A stretch of DNA of 64,000 nucleotides from assembly GCF_040358985.1 (NCBI RefSeq), contig NZ_CP132932.1, forward strand, positions 186,001 to 250,000. Reading direction: 5' to 3'. Positions 43,893 to 53,886 of this stretch are shown in pieces; positions within the stretch are counted from its first letter, which is position 1; the number at the start of each line of letters is the position of its first letter. The position numbers and the translations under genes are program-made. The notes under the pieces were generated by a model that did no database searches, had not been told where the DNA came from, and saw only the letters and a program-made list of their open reading frames with translations. The DNA is from Tunturibacter empetritectus. GTDB lineage: Bacteria > Acidobacteriota > Terriglobia > Terriglobales > Acidobacteriaceae.

Positions 43893-44516
43893 GAAGCTGC
43901 CGCACTGAACTATTTTTTGAGAGAAGATGAGTTGCCCAAGACACTCCAACTCGAGACTCCCCGTCTCCTTTTGCGCCGCTGGCAGGAGACTGACCGTGCA
44001 CCCTTCGCCGCAATGAACGCCGACCCGGCCGTTATGAGGTTTTACCCCGCTCCGTTCACACGCCAGGAGAGCGACGAGTCGATCGACCGCTACCTTGCGG
44101 CCTTCGAACGCGAGGGGTTCAGCTTCTTCGCCGCGACCCTGCGCGAGACGGGCGCGTTCGCCGGGACCATAGGACTGCAAACCATGCGCGACGCCGTACC
44201 CAATCTCCATCAACCCGCGGTCGAGATAGGCTGGCGCCTCACACAGGACCACCAGGGGCTGGGATTGGCGACGGAGGGCGCACGTGCCATCATCGATTTT
44301 GCATTCCGACAACTCGCACTCGCCGAGGTCGTTGCGATTACGACACTGGCTAACCATCCTTCGCGTCGCGTCATGGAGAAGTTAGGCATGACTCATCATC
44401 CTGAGCTCGACTTCAATCATCCCCGCGTTCCGTCAGGCCATCCGTATGAGCGCCACACACTTTACAGCCTGCACAACCCGAACATCTCCGAGGTCTCATG
44501 CTCCACACCTTTGTAG
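43881..44516 (+). CDS. GNAT-family N-acetyltransferase (RimJ/RimL type)
   Basis: Up to 211 residues. The GNAT fold starts at LQLETPRLLLRRWQETDRAPFAAM and has the acetyl-CoA loop at GWRLTQDHQGLGLATEGARAII, then VVAITTLANHPSRRVMEKLGM. The family acetylates protein N-termini or small amines. The first four codons (ATGCTCCACACC) are identical to those of ilvN, which this gene overlaps by 19 bases at its 3' end; TTG codons at 43917 or 43932 may be the true start. Position between ilvB and ilvN is unusual. The substrate is unknown. Confidence 0.85.
   Translation: MLHTEAAALNYFLREDELPKTLQLETPRLLLRRWQETDRAPFAAMNADPAVMRFYPAPFTRQESDESIDRYLAAFEREGFSFFAATLRETGAFAGTIGLQTMRDAVPNLHQPAVEIGWRLTQDHQGLGLATEGARAIIDFAFRQLALAEVVAITTLANHPSRRVMEKLGMTHHPELDFNHPRVPSGHPYERHTLYSLHNPNISEVSCSTPL
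44498..44509 (+). repeat. 12-bp direct repeat, copy 2 (ilvN start)
   Basis: ATGCTCCACACC at the ilvN start. The two copies bracket the GNAT gene almost exactly. Confidence 0.85.
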
Positions 44517-45112
44517 CTCTGGTCCAAGACAAACCCGGCGTGTTGACGCGTGTCGCCTCGCTGTTTCGCCGACTCAACATCAACATCGTCTCACTGACGG
44601 TGGGTGAGAGCGAGCGGGCCGATATCTCGCGGATGACGATCGTCTGCGAGGCGCCGGACCATGCTGCGCATCGCATTCGCGCCTCGCTCTATAAGCTTGA
44701 GATCACGGTGGAGGTGGACGAGGTGGGCCGGGCCGACGCCGTCATCCGCGAGCTCTGCCTGATCAAGGTTGCGGCCGGGCCAAAGACTCGCTCGCAGATC
44801 TTCGAGCTTGCCACCGTCTTCCGGGCGCGTGTGGTCGATCTGGCGCCTGAGTCGGTGATGCTTGAGATGACCGGGGCGGCCAGCAAGATTGAAGGGCTGG
44901 TCCAGGTGCTCACCGAGAGCGGATATACGATCCTTGAGGTCTCGCGCACGGGGCGCATGGCGATGCGGCGTGGCCACCACACCAGCCGCGTCTTGAAGGC
45001 GCTCGGCACGCCTGACCATGACCACAGCAATGAGACGTCGTTCCCTGAAAAGCCGGAGGCTGATGAGATTCTGCCGAATGAGTTCACCGATGTCCATGAG
45101 GAAGAGGCTTAG
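44498..45112 (+). CDS. ilvN: Acetolactate synthase, small (regulatory) subunit
   Basis: 204 residues. An ACT domain at the N-terminus (HTFVALVQDKPGVLTRVASL, then NINIVSLTVGESERADISRMTIV) binds valine for feedback control. The second regulatory domain follows (about 80-165, with ELCLIKVAAGPKTRSQIFELA and MLEMTGAASKIEGLVQVL). About 35 additional residues form an acidic tail (PEADEILPNEF, DVHEEEA). The start overlaps the GNAT gene by 19 bases, so its ribosome-binding site lies inside that gene (GAGGTCTC is the nearest purine stretch). Confidence 0.94.
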   Translation: MLHTFVALVQDKPGVLTRVASLFRRLNINIVSLTVGESERADISRMTIVCEAPDHAAHRIRASLYKLEITVEVDEVGRADAVIRELCLIKVAAGPKTRSQIFELATVFRARVVDLAPESVMLEMTGAASKIEGLVQVLTESGYTILEVSRTGRMAMRRGHHTSRVLKALGTPDHDHSNETSFPEKPEADEILPNEFTDVHEEEA

Positions 45113-45118
45113 TCTTTT

Positions 45119-46126
45119 ATGCCGGATTTTTACGAGAAACTCAAACTACAAAGCAAAGCCTCAAGAGCGAGCCGATTCTCGCTATTAGCTGGAATAGTCT
45201 TCGGAGTTGTTTACGGATTACTGTTCCGGCTTTCCACAGACGCAAATTTGGCTCAAAGGTCAAACCACACATCAACGATGACCTTGTCTTTCCTCGTTCT
45301 CGGTTCCTTCTTCGTAGGCTTGTTGACGGTTTATCTCTCGGAGAGGGTAGTACATCGAAACGCAGTGTTATGGATCGTTGCTCCTTGGCCGAGCATTCTG
45401 CTCGCAAGCCTTCTCTCGGTTGTCTTTCGGATAGAAGGTTTGATTTGCCTTATCTTTGCTTTGCCTATCGCTCTTGTCTTCTCGTCTGTTGGGGGTCTGG
45501 TCGGCGGTGCCGTCGCACGAAAGTCTGCCGACAACTTCCGTACGGTTTCCTGCGTGGCACTCGTGCCGTTTTTGCTGGCACCTGCTGAAACGTATCTCAC
45601 TATGCCTGTGCAGACGCATACCGTTGCCAGCGAAATCGTCATTCACGCTTCTCCCTCAGTTATTTGGCACAACATAATTCGCGTTCCCCCTATCTCCCCG
45701 GCAGAACTGCAATCGACCTGGACACACCAGATCGGCTTTCCTCGTCCCGTCGAGGCTACGCTCTCGTATGAGGGGGCAGGCGGCATTCGTCACGCAAGTT
45801 TCGAACGCGGTCTGGTCTTTATTGAGACCGTTACGGCCTGGGAGCCTGAGCATCGCATCGCCTTCAGCATTAAGGCGGATACGGCTCACATTCCTCCTAC
45901 AACGCTCGACGAACACGTGACCATCGGTGGTCCCTACTTCGACGTTCTTGATGGAGAGTATCGTCTCGAATCACTACCGAATGGCGATACTCTTTTGCAC
46001 CTGACCAGCCACCAGAGACTATCTACTGACTTCAACAGCTACGCCGGACTATGGTCGGACGCAGTCATGCAGAATCTCCAAATCAGTATTCTTAAAGTGA
46101 TTCAACACCGCTGCGAGCACACGTAA
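45119..46126 (+). CDS. Membrane protein with C-terminal SRPBCC-like domain, between ilvN and ilvC
   Basis: 335 residues starting six bases after the ilvN stop. Four helices are likely in the N-terminal half (FSLLAGIVFGVVYGLLF, TLSFLVLGSFFVGLLTVYL, PSILLASLLSVVFRIEGL, FALPIALVFSSVGGLVGG). From about residue 170 a START/SRPBCC-like domain follows (SEIVIHASPSVIWHNIIRVP, SYEGAGGIRHASFERGLVFIE, GPYFDVLDGEYRLESLPNGDTLLHLTSHQRL). Such domains bind lipids or other hydrophobic ligands. It has no evident relation to branched-chain amino acids. Function unknown. Confidence 0.75.
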   Translation: MPDFYEKLKLQSKASRASRFSLLAGIVFGVVYGLLFRLSTDANLAQRSNHTSTMTLSFLVLGSFFVGLLTVYLSERVVHRNAVLWIVAPWPSILLASLLSVVFRIEGLICLIFALPIALVFSSVGGLVGGAVARKSADNFRTVSCVALVPFLLAPAETYLTMPVQTHTVASEIVIHASPSVIWHNIIRVPPISPAELQSTWTHQIGFPRPVEATLSYEGAGGIRHASFERGLVFIETVTAWEPEHRIAFSIKADTAHIPPTTLDEHVTIGGPYFDVLDGEYRLESLPNGDTLLHLTSHQRLSTDFNSYAGLWSDAVMQNLQISILKVIQHRCEHT

Positions 46127-46162
46127 ACTCTAAACACAAATCAAAGGGAAAGAACAAACACA

Positions 46163-46231
46163 ATGGCAAAGGCATACCACGACGTAGACGCAGTGTATTG
46201 GCATGCTCCTAGCCAAGGATTGGTGCGATGA
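46163..46231 (+). other. 22-codon minigene: duplicated copy of the ilvC start
   Basis: Positions 46163-46193 match the first 31 bases of ilvC (46967-46997) with two differences, giving MAKAYHDVDA versus [10 protein letters not shown]. The A-rich leader GAAAGAA..CAA before the ATG is also similar. After the match the frame continues to a TGA at 46229-46231 that overlaps the ATG of the next gene (ATGA). It is either a decaying remnant or a leader that couples translation of the inserted gene. Confidence 0.8.
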
Positions 46232-46926
46232 AGATTTTGGTTTTCGCTGTTGTCGCGCTTGCGGCGATTCCTGGTTGGTGCCAGAGCGCCCTGCCGCCCG
46301 CGCCGACAGACCCATGCAGCTTCGATAGCGCACCCGCGAGTACGCCAGTACGGCTGCTGCTGGGTACCGCTCCAGTTCCTTACAACTTTGCGTGCGGGGT
46401 GAACAGGCCTGCGGGCGTGTGCGTTTCGTTGCCGATCAAGCCCGGCATTGTTGTCAGCGTGGGAGCGGAGAAGAGTGGCTGGACCTGCATTACGGGGGGC
46501 GACTCGACGAGCGGCTGGGTTCCTTCGACGAGTCTTGGTGAGTTGCCCACGACGCCGCGGATTTCGCCGAGTGCGTGGATTGGGTGGTGGCAGCAAGGGA
46601 AGAGTCGCCCAGGCATGAGGAACGACCGCCTGCTGATCACTAAGGGTGACGCTCCAAACAGCTTTCACGTGAGCGGCAGGGCCTACTGGTATGGACTTAA
46701 CGACAACGTACACCTCGGCGAGGTGAAGGCCGAAGGCTTTGTGGTCGGCCCGTATATGCACATCATTGAAGGAGACGAACTCTCCGGCTGTGTCATCGAT
46801 CTGAAGTACGATGTCTCCACTCGCCAGTTTAGCGCTTACGATAATCAAAGGTGCGGCGGCGCGAATGTTCGCTTTGGACGCACCTGGACAAAGTTCACCC
46901 CTTCGACCACACGTTCCCAGCGTTGA
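46228..46926 (+). CDS. Exported protein of unknown function inserted ahead of ilvC
   Basis: 232 residues: a signal peptide ([17 protein letters not shown], cleavage near WCQSA), an N-terminal SH3-like region ([26 protein letters not shown]) and a C-terminal part with [38 protein letters not shown] and [21 protein letters not shown]. Four to six Cys suggest disulphides in the periplasm. The start overlaps the ilvC-start remnant (ATGA) and the gene ends 40 bases before the real ilvC, so it sits between two copies of the ilvC start. I do not recognise a family. Confidence 0.7.
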   Translation: MKILVFAVVALAAIPGWCQSALPPAPTDPCSFDSAPASTPVRLLLGTAPVPYNFACGVNRPAGVCVSLPIKPGIVVSVGAEKSGWTCITGGDSTSGWVPSTSLGELPTTPRISPSAWIGWWQQGKSRPGMRNDRLLITKGDAPNSFHVSGRAYWYGLNDNVHLGEVKAEGFVVGPYMHIIEGDELSGCVIDLKYDVSTRQFSAYDNQRCGGANVRFGRTWTKFTPSTTRSQR

Positions 46927-46966
46927 AGATTTCATTACTCCAAAACTGAAAGAAGACAATAGAACA

Positions 46967-47992
<1,026 letters not shown>

Positions 47993-48266
47993 GCCGGCAC
48001 GTCTAAAGTCTGTACCTGTAAGGGTTGGCGTAACTTTTTATAGATCTATTTACAAATCAAAACGGCAGGGGCGGCATCCAATCTGGTGTCGCTACCTCCG
48101 TTTCAATCTCAGATGATCCTCAAATCCGTAATGGTCGCTTGGCTGGCCAAGGTTCTGCTTGAAATTCAGGAGCAGAGAACTACCGCGAGGCGGAACCTCT
48201 GTAACAATGGAGGGGAAGATCTACTGAACTGGTTCAGACGTCTTCGCGACAGAAGGAGCTCCAGGA

Positions 48267-49766
48267 ATGGCCACTGTTGACAGCTACGAAAGCCTTCTCC
48301 CGACACTTCCCGTCCCTCCGGCGGATCAATTGGCAGGTCCCCCCGCCCAGCCATCTTCTATCTCGGATATTGTCGCCGGGCTCCGTACGATTACGCCGCT
48401 GGATGGCCTGACGGAGGAGGAGTACACCTGGATTGCGACCAAGGGGAGCGAGCGCGTCGGCCAGGATCGATCGATCGTGTTCCGCGAGGGTGAACCCGCC
48501 TGCAATATGAACTTCATCCTCCAGGGAGAGGTGCAGGTACGCCGTCGCCGCTCGAATGCTGCGTTATTTATCGGCCGGGCGGGCTCGATGACGGGCAAGC
48601 TTCCCTTCTCCCGCATGAAGACCTATGGCGGTGAAGGCTACTCGGTCGGCTCGGTGTGGGCGATCGATGTTCCCGAGTCGCTATTCCCCGAGATGCTGAC
48701 GGCGATCCCGTCGATGGCGCAGCGCTGCGTCTCGCAGTTGCTGGACCGGGTGCGCGAGGTGACCCGCATGGAGCAACAGTCCGAGAAGCTGAATGCGCTG
48801 GGCAAGCTGGCTGCGAACCTGTCGCACGAGTTGAACAACCCCGCTTCGGCTGCTCAACGCTCGGCCGCGAGCCTATTCGGAGAGCTCAAGGAGTATGGCG
48901 AGCAGAAGTACAAGCTTGGCAACATGTGTCTGCCGGATGAGACGACGGAGAAGTATAAGGCCTGGATCAAGAATGCACGGGCGCGGATGTCCGCCTACTC
49001 AAACCTGCCGAAGGGCTCGCAGAATCCGTTGGCGAATACGGATCGCGAGGAGATGCTGGTGGAGTGGCTGAACGCCCACAACGTGCCGAATCCGTGGACG
49101 ATTGCACCGGCGCTCTCGGAGACGACGCTGGCGTTCGACCTGCTCGACGAGTTGGCGGAGGTGGTTGGCCCGGAGGTGCTGCCGATCGCGGTGGCGACGG
49201 TGGCCAGCTCGCTGCGGGTGGAGCGGATGGCGGAGACGGTGGTTGACTCGACGGTGCGGATCTTTGACCTGATCAGCGCGATCAAGGACTACTCGTATAT
49301 GGACCAGGCGCCGATTCAGGATGTCGACCTGGCGCAGTCGCTGGAAAATACGCTGGTGATGTTCAACTCGAGACTGCGGAACGTCCAGGTGGAGCTGGAG
49401 TTCGATCCGAATCTGGAGACGGTGAGCGCTTATGGCAGCGAGCTGAACCAGGTTTGGACGGCGCTGATCGAGAATGCGCTGGACGCGATGAACGATAGGG
49501 GGACGCTGCGGCTGCTGACCAAGGGCGGCGGCCAGATGGCGCTGGTGGAGGTCTGGGACTCGGGGCCGGGGATCGATCCGGAGATTCGGTCGCGGATCTT
49601 TGAGCCTTTCTTCACCACCAAGGCGCCGGGCCGTGGGCTGGGGCTGGGACTCGACACGGTTCAGCGCATCGTCAATAAGCACTCTGGGTTTGTCACGGTG
49701 GAGTCGAAGCCGGGTGCTACCTGTTTCCAGATCCGGTTGCCGCTGGATCGTCTGCAGGCTTACTAA
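48267..49766 (+). CDS. Histidine kinase with N-terminal cyclic-nucleotide-binding domain
   Basis: 499 residues. Residues about 45-165 form a cNMP-binding-like beta roll ([22 protein letters not shown]). A coiled linker leads to the phospho-acceptor His187 in [20 protein letters not shown], of the NtrB-like H-box type. About 130 residues of helical insert follow ([35 protein letters not shown]) before the ATPase domain (about 375-495) with [43 protein letters not shown] and NKHSGFV. GGAG precedes the ATG. No membrane helix. No response regulator is adjacent, so the output is unknown. In related genomes such kinases often act with redox proteins; that is recollection, not shown here. Confidence 0.88.
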   Translation: MATVDSYESLLPTLPVPPADQLAGPPAQPSSISDIVAGLRTITPLDGLTEEEYTWIATKGSERVGQDRSIVFREGEPACNMNFILQGEVQVRRRRSNAALFIGRAGSMTGKLPFSRMKTYGGEGYSVGSVWAIDVPESLFPEMLTAIPSMAQRCVSQLLDRVREVTRMEQQSEKLNALGKLAANLSHELNNPASAAQRSAASLFGELKEYGEQKYKLGNMCLPDETTEKYKAWIKNARARMSAYSNLPKGSQNPLANTDREEMLVEWLNAHNVPNPWTIAPALSETTLAFDLLDELAEVVGPEVLPIAVATVASSLRVERMAETVVDSTVRIFDLISAIKDYSYMDQAPIQDVDLAQSLENTLVMFNSRLRNVQVELEFDPNLETVSAYGSELNQVWTALIENALDAMNDRGTLRLLTKGGGQMALVEVWDSGPGIDPEIRSRIFEPFFTTKAPGRGLGLGLDTVQRIVNKHSGFVTVESKPGATCFQIRLPLDRLQAY

Positions 49767-49816
49767 AATCAGTGGGAAGAGTCATTTAGATCTCCCTATT
49801 GCAACTTTCGCTTTAG

Positions 49817-50101
49817 CTATTTTGTGATTTCGACGCCGCGCCAGAAGGCAATGTGGTGTTTCACATTGCGGGCGGCAGGCTTAGGATCAGGGTAATACCA
49901 GGCTGCGTCGGGGTTGTCCTGACCGTCCACGACGATGGTGTAGTAGCGGGCCTGCCCCTTCCAAGGGCAACTGGAGGTCGTCGAGCTGGGCTTCAAAAAC
50001 TCCCGTTTTACCGACTCTTCGGGGAAGTAGATGTTCCCCTCAACGGTCTCAAAGGTTTCGCTTTCGGCCAGCGTCTGGCCATTCCAAACTGCCTTCGCCA
50101 T
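49817..50101 (-). CDS. DUF427-domain protein
   Basis: 94 residues, the full length of the family: KAVWNGQTLAESETFETVEGNIYFPEESV, then TTSSCPWKGQARYYTIVVDG and DAAWYYPDPKPAARNVKHHIAFW. The SxxxCPWKGxAxYY core is diagnostic of DUF427, a small beta-tent fold of unknown biochemical role. It stands alone on the minus strand between the kinase and the topA group. Confidence 0.92.
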   Translation of the reverse strand: MAKAVWNGQTLAESETFETVEGNIYFPEESVKREFLKPSSTTSSCPWKGQARYYTIVVDGQDNPDAAWYYPDPKPAARNVKHHIAFWRGVEITK

Positions 50102-50262
50102 AATCCACTACCTGCATTCTTTTCAACGAGTTACGTTCACGAGCCGAGCCAGGCCGCCTGTGCCGGGAGCATTCGGGGAAGCTTGGGGCCGTGATGCATT
50201 TGTAACAGAAACGATGCAAAAAGGGAAAGTCTCGGGTCTTCGGGTATGGCTCAGGTCGTGAC

Positions 50263-50688
50263 TCAGACGGAGGGTGTGGGCCGCCCGAAGTTCTTGAGAA
50301 ACCCCTCGTACCGCGATCTGGCTGCGGGGTAGGCGTCGATCAGAGCGGCGGTCTGGGCCATGAACCGGTTGCCACTCTCCTTCTCCGTTTCGGCGTGGAA
50401 GTGGTGGAACTTGGCGTAAAGAAGAATCCCCTCGTTGTTCGAATCCAGAAAGAGGTCCGGGTCGAGCGCGCCGCGCATGATTAGCGAAGCCGCCATCTCC
50501 CAGTAGCTCAGCGCCTGACGCCACGATGGATTGTGCTCCGATTTGGGGTCCCTCGAGACCACGCGCAGCTCCTCGAGCGTCGTGGGTTGAAACTCGAAGA
50601 CAAGAAACCTCCGAGCCTTGCGGAGCGTCTCTTCCCGGCGGATCTCGTACAGCTTCATAATCAACTCTGCGTCTGCTGCTGTGGCCAT
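50263..50688 (-). CDS. Conserved hypothetical protein downstream of topA
   Basis: 141 residues, mostly helical and soluble: ELIMKLYEIRREETLRKARRF, SWRQALSYWEMAASLIMRGALDP and SNNEGILLYAKFHHFHAETEKES. The YWEMAASL..RGALDPDLF segment is reminiscent of acidobacterial proteins of similar size found next to housekeeping genes. It begins 18 bases after the topA stop, so it is probably the second gene of a topA operon. No function recognised. Confidence 0.7.
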   Translation of the reverse strand: MATAADAELIMKLYEIRREETLRKARRFLVFEFQPTTLEELRVVSRDPKSEHNPSWRQALSYWEMAASLIMRGALDPDLFLDSNNEGILLYAKFHHFHAETEKESGNRFMAQTAALIDAYPAARSRYEGFLKNFGRPTPSV

Positions 50689-50706
50689 GCCGTTCCTTAT
50701 CTTTAG

Positions 50707-53616
50707 TTAAGCTACGCTCTCGACAATCGCCCGGGTCTTCTCGGGATCGGGCCGTTCGAGGACGGGCGCGGGAGCCGGTCCTGCGATCTTCTTCTGGTAG
50801 GTGCAAAGGGGAGTCGTCGGCTCTTCCTCGGGCGCACCCTTCTTCTTGCGGCGCTTGGGTAGAGCTTCGCGATTGTTCGGGCAGATGAGGTAACTTCCCT
50901 TGTCGTTGACGACCTCAAGCACATACGCGCTGTCACACTTCGGGCAGGTCTGGTCGACCAACTTCAGGTTTGAGGCAAAGTCGCACTTAGGATAGTTCAC
51001 GCAGCCGTAGAAGAGGTCGCCGCGCTTGGTCTTGCGGACGGCAATATCGCCGCCATCCTTTGGGCACTTTACGTCGAGCAGCTCCTGCTTGATGTATTTG
51101 CACTTGGGATAGCCGCTGCAGCTGACGAACTCGCCGTACTGGCCGTTGCGAAGCAGCAGCGGTTTGCCGCACTTCGGGCAGGACTCTGCGAGCTGGACCG
51201 GCGGCTTCTGCTGCACCTTCTGATTCAGTTTGCGAATCGTCTTGCAGGGCGGATCTTCGTTGTAGCCGGGGCAGGCCATGAACGGCCCCCAGGGACCATT
51301 GCGCAGCACCATCGTGCGTCCGCAGTTGTCGCAGGCCTCCTCCTCGGGCGCCTCGTCGGCTCCGGGTGCGCTCAGATCAGGCTTTGCGGCGAAGTTCTCC
51401 TTGGTGAAGTCGCAGCTTATCGGCTCGACCGTGACCTTCTTGCCCTGTTCCGCAGCTTCGGCGATGGCCGACGCCATCTCCTTGGCATCGCCGACCTCCT
51501 TCGAATATTCGACGACATCTTCGGTAGTCGACTTCACGATCAGCGGGAAGGCAAACGCACTTGTAACCTTCTTCGTTACAGCTTTAGGATCCTTCTTCCA
51601 GGGGCCAGCCGCAATCGTCATCGGCTTTACCTTGGTGAAGTTGCTGCAGGAGTAAAAGCTGCCAAACTTGCCCCACTTCAAGATGAGAGGGCTGCCGCAG
51701 TTGTCGCAGACTTCATTAGTCTTCTGCTCCATGCGCTTGACGTCTTCCATGTTGTCGCTGGCGACGTTCAGCTCCTTCTCAAAGTGGTCGTAGAAGCCGC
51801 TCAGCAGATCGGTCCAGCGCTCCGTGCCGTCTTCCACCGCGTCGAGTTCGCCCTCAAGCGTCGCGGTATAGGCCGTGTCGAAGATGTAGGGGAAGTTCTT
51901 CACCAACAGCTTCGTCACGACGGTGCCAATCTCGGTTGGCACGAACTTCGACTGGATCTTCTTCACGTAGTCGCGATCCTGAATCGTATTAATGATGGAC
52001 GCGTAGGTGGAAGGCCGGCCGATTCCCTTCTCTTCGAGTGTCTTGACCAGGCTCGCTTCGTTGAAGCGCGGCGGTGGCTGGGTAAACTTCTGCAGAGGGT
52101 CCAGCTTTTGCAGACGCAGCGCCTCGCCGTTGCTCAACTCTGGCAACCTTGCTTCTGTCTCATCCTCTTCTTCACTTCCAGCCTGCGCGGCGGCATCAGC
52201 GTCCACAGGCGGTTTCGCGCTTGCCTCTTCCTTCGCTGCTCTGTCTTTGGCTGCCTGGCGTGCGCGCTTGTCTTCTTCTTCGAACTTCAGGTGACCTTCG
52301 AACTTGAGCACACTGCCGGTCACGCGAAAGTCATAGGCGAGCTTTGCCTGCGCAACAATATCTACGGTCGTCTGATCGAAGACCGCTGGCGTCATCTGGC
52401 TCGACACAAAACGCTGCCAGATCAGCTTGTAGAGTCTGTACTGCTCGTCGCTCAGATACTTCCGGATCGAGTCCGGTGTGTACTTTACGCTGGTCGGCCG
52501 GATCGCCTCGTGCGCACCCTGCGCCTCCACCTGCTGCTTTTTGCCGACATACTCGTTTGGAGTTGCCGGCAGATACTTCGCGCCCAGCTTGCCGATGAAC
52601 TCGCGAGCTTCGGCAATCGCATCTGCGCTGACGCGGGTCGAGTCGGTACGCATGTAGGTGATAAGACCGACAGTGCCCTCTGCGCCAATCTCCACGCCCT
52701 CATATAAACGCTGCGCCACGCCCATCGTGCGCCGCACGTTGAAGCCGAGACGCCCTGCTGCATCCTGCTGCAGTTTGCTCGTCGTAAAGGGAGCCTTCGG
52801 ATTGCTTCTGCGTTCCTTCTTCTCGACCGAGCGGACGCTCCACTTCGCAACCTTCAGTTCGCTGACCACCTCGTCGACGGCCTCTTGATCGGGCAGCGCG
52901 TTCGACAGAAAGAGCTCTTTACCCTCTTCATCTTTGCCGTTGGCGACGCGTGCAGGCACGCCGTTGACACCGACGAAGCGTGCGGTGAAGCTCTGCTTGT
53001 TGGCAGTCGGTTCAAGCTGTGCATCGATGGTCCAGTACTCGACTGGATTGAAGTCATTAATCTCCTGCTCGCGCTCGACGATCAGCCGCAGCGCGACGGT
53101 CTGCACACGTCCTGCTGAGAGTCCACGTCGAACCTTGTCCCAGAGCAGCGGAGAGACCTTATAGCCCACCAGCCGATCCAGCACGCGCCGCGTCTGCTGC
53201 GCATCCACCAAATCCTCGTCAATATCACGGGCGTGCAAGAACGCAGCCTGCACCGCTTTTTTAGTGATCTCATTAAAGGTGACACGCCGAACCTTCGACT
53301 TGTCCTTCATCATCGGCAGCAACTGGATGGAGAGGTGCGCGGCAATGGCCTCGCCTTCGCGATCAGGGTCAGGCGCCAGGTAGACCATGTCGGCCTTCGA
53401 CGCCAGTTTCTTCAGCCGATCCACCACCTTCTCTTTGCCTGGAGATACAATCAGCGTCGGCTCAAACGTCCGCTTTTTCAGCTCTACGCCGATGTCGTTC
53501 TTCGGCAGGTCCATGATGTGGCCGATCGAGGCCTCCACCACGTAGTCACTGCCGAGATACTTCCCAATCGTCTTCGCCTTCGCCGGCGATTCGACGATAA
53601 CTAATGATTTACCCAT
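50707..53616 (-). CDS. topA: DNA topoisomerase I
   Basis: Type IA topoisomerase of 969 residues that relaxes negative supercoils. The N-terminal Toprim domain is VIVESPAKAKTIGKYLGSDY with APDPDREGEAIAAHL (metal acidic triad). The active-site Tyr321 is in GLITYMRTDSTRVSADA. A charged insert of about 50 residues (KDRAAKEEASAKPP, AQAGSEEEDETEARLPE) interrupts the core near 450-500. The C-terminus has five zinc-ribbon-like units (CDNCGSPL, CDNCGRTM, CPKCGKPL, CPKDGGDI, CPKCDSAY); the fourth lacks its second Cys (CPKD), so some may not bind zinc. AAGGGAA precedes the ATG. Confidence 0.96.
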   Translation of the reverse strand: MGKSLVIVESPAKAKTIGKYLGSDYVVEASIGHIMDLPKNDIGVELKKRTFEPTLIVSPGKEKVVDRLKKLASKADMVYLAPDPDREGEAIAAHLSIQLLPMMKDKSKVRRVTFNEITKKAVQAAFLHARDIDEDLVDAQQTRRVLDRLVGYKVSPLLWDKVRRGLSAGRVQTVALRLIVEREQEINDFNPVEYWTIDAQLEPTANKQSFTARFVGVNGVPARVANGKDEEGKELFLSNALPDQEAVDEVVSELKVAKWSVRSVEKKERRSNPKAPFTTSKLQQDAAGRLGFNVRRTMGVAQRLYEGVEIGAEGTVGLITYMRTDSTRVSADAIAEAREFIGKLGAKYLPATPNEYVGKKQQVEAQGAHEAIRPTSVKYTPDSIRKYLSDEQYRLYKLIWQRFVSSQMTPAVFDQTTVDIVAQAKLAYDFRVTGSVLKFEGHLKFEEEDKRARQAAKDRAAKEEASAKPPVDADAAAQAGSEEEDETEARLPELSNGEALRLQKLDPLQKFTQPPPRFNEASLVKTLEEKGIGRPSTYASIINTIQDRDYVKKIQSKFVPTEIGTVVTKLLVKNFPYIFDTAYTATLEGELDAVEDGTERWTDLLSGFYDHFEKELNVASDNMEDVKRMEQKTNEVCDNCGSPLILKWGKFGSFYSCSNFTKVKPMTIAAGPWKKDPKAVTKKVTSAFAFPLIVKSTTEDVVEYSKEVGDAKEMASAIAEAAEQGKKVTVEPISCDFTKENFAAKPDLSAPGADEAPEEEACDNCGRTMVLRNGPWGPFMACPGYNEDPPCKTIRKLNQKVQQKPPVQLAESCPKCGKPLLLRNGQYGEFVSCSGYPKCKYIKQELLDVKCPKDGGDIAVRKTKRGDLFYGCVNYPKCDFASNLKLVDQTCPKCDSAYVLEVVNDKGSYLICPNNREALPKRRKKKGAPEEEPTTPLCTYQKKIAGPAPAPVLERPDPEKTRAIVESVA

Positions 53617-53886
53617 TTGTTCCCTTCATCCACCAGAACGTATTGCCGAGGCAAAACGTTCCACACTTCTTTATTCCATTGCGAACCTAACACGAGTTTC
53701 GCAAACGCGTCATCCCGCTTTGATTCCTCAACTGACGAAATCGAACTGAGAAGGTCATAGCACAGCAAGCAAAACCGACGAGCCGGCCCACGCTGTGGAT
53801 AACCTGCCAAGTCAAACGAAACTCTGAGTTTACATTTATCTTCGCCGCATCCGCTTGGCCGCGGGAATCAACCTTGCCACTGCGGC

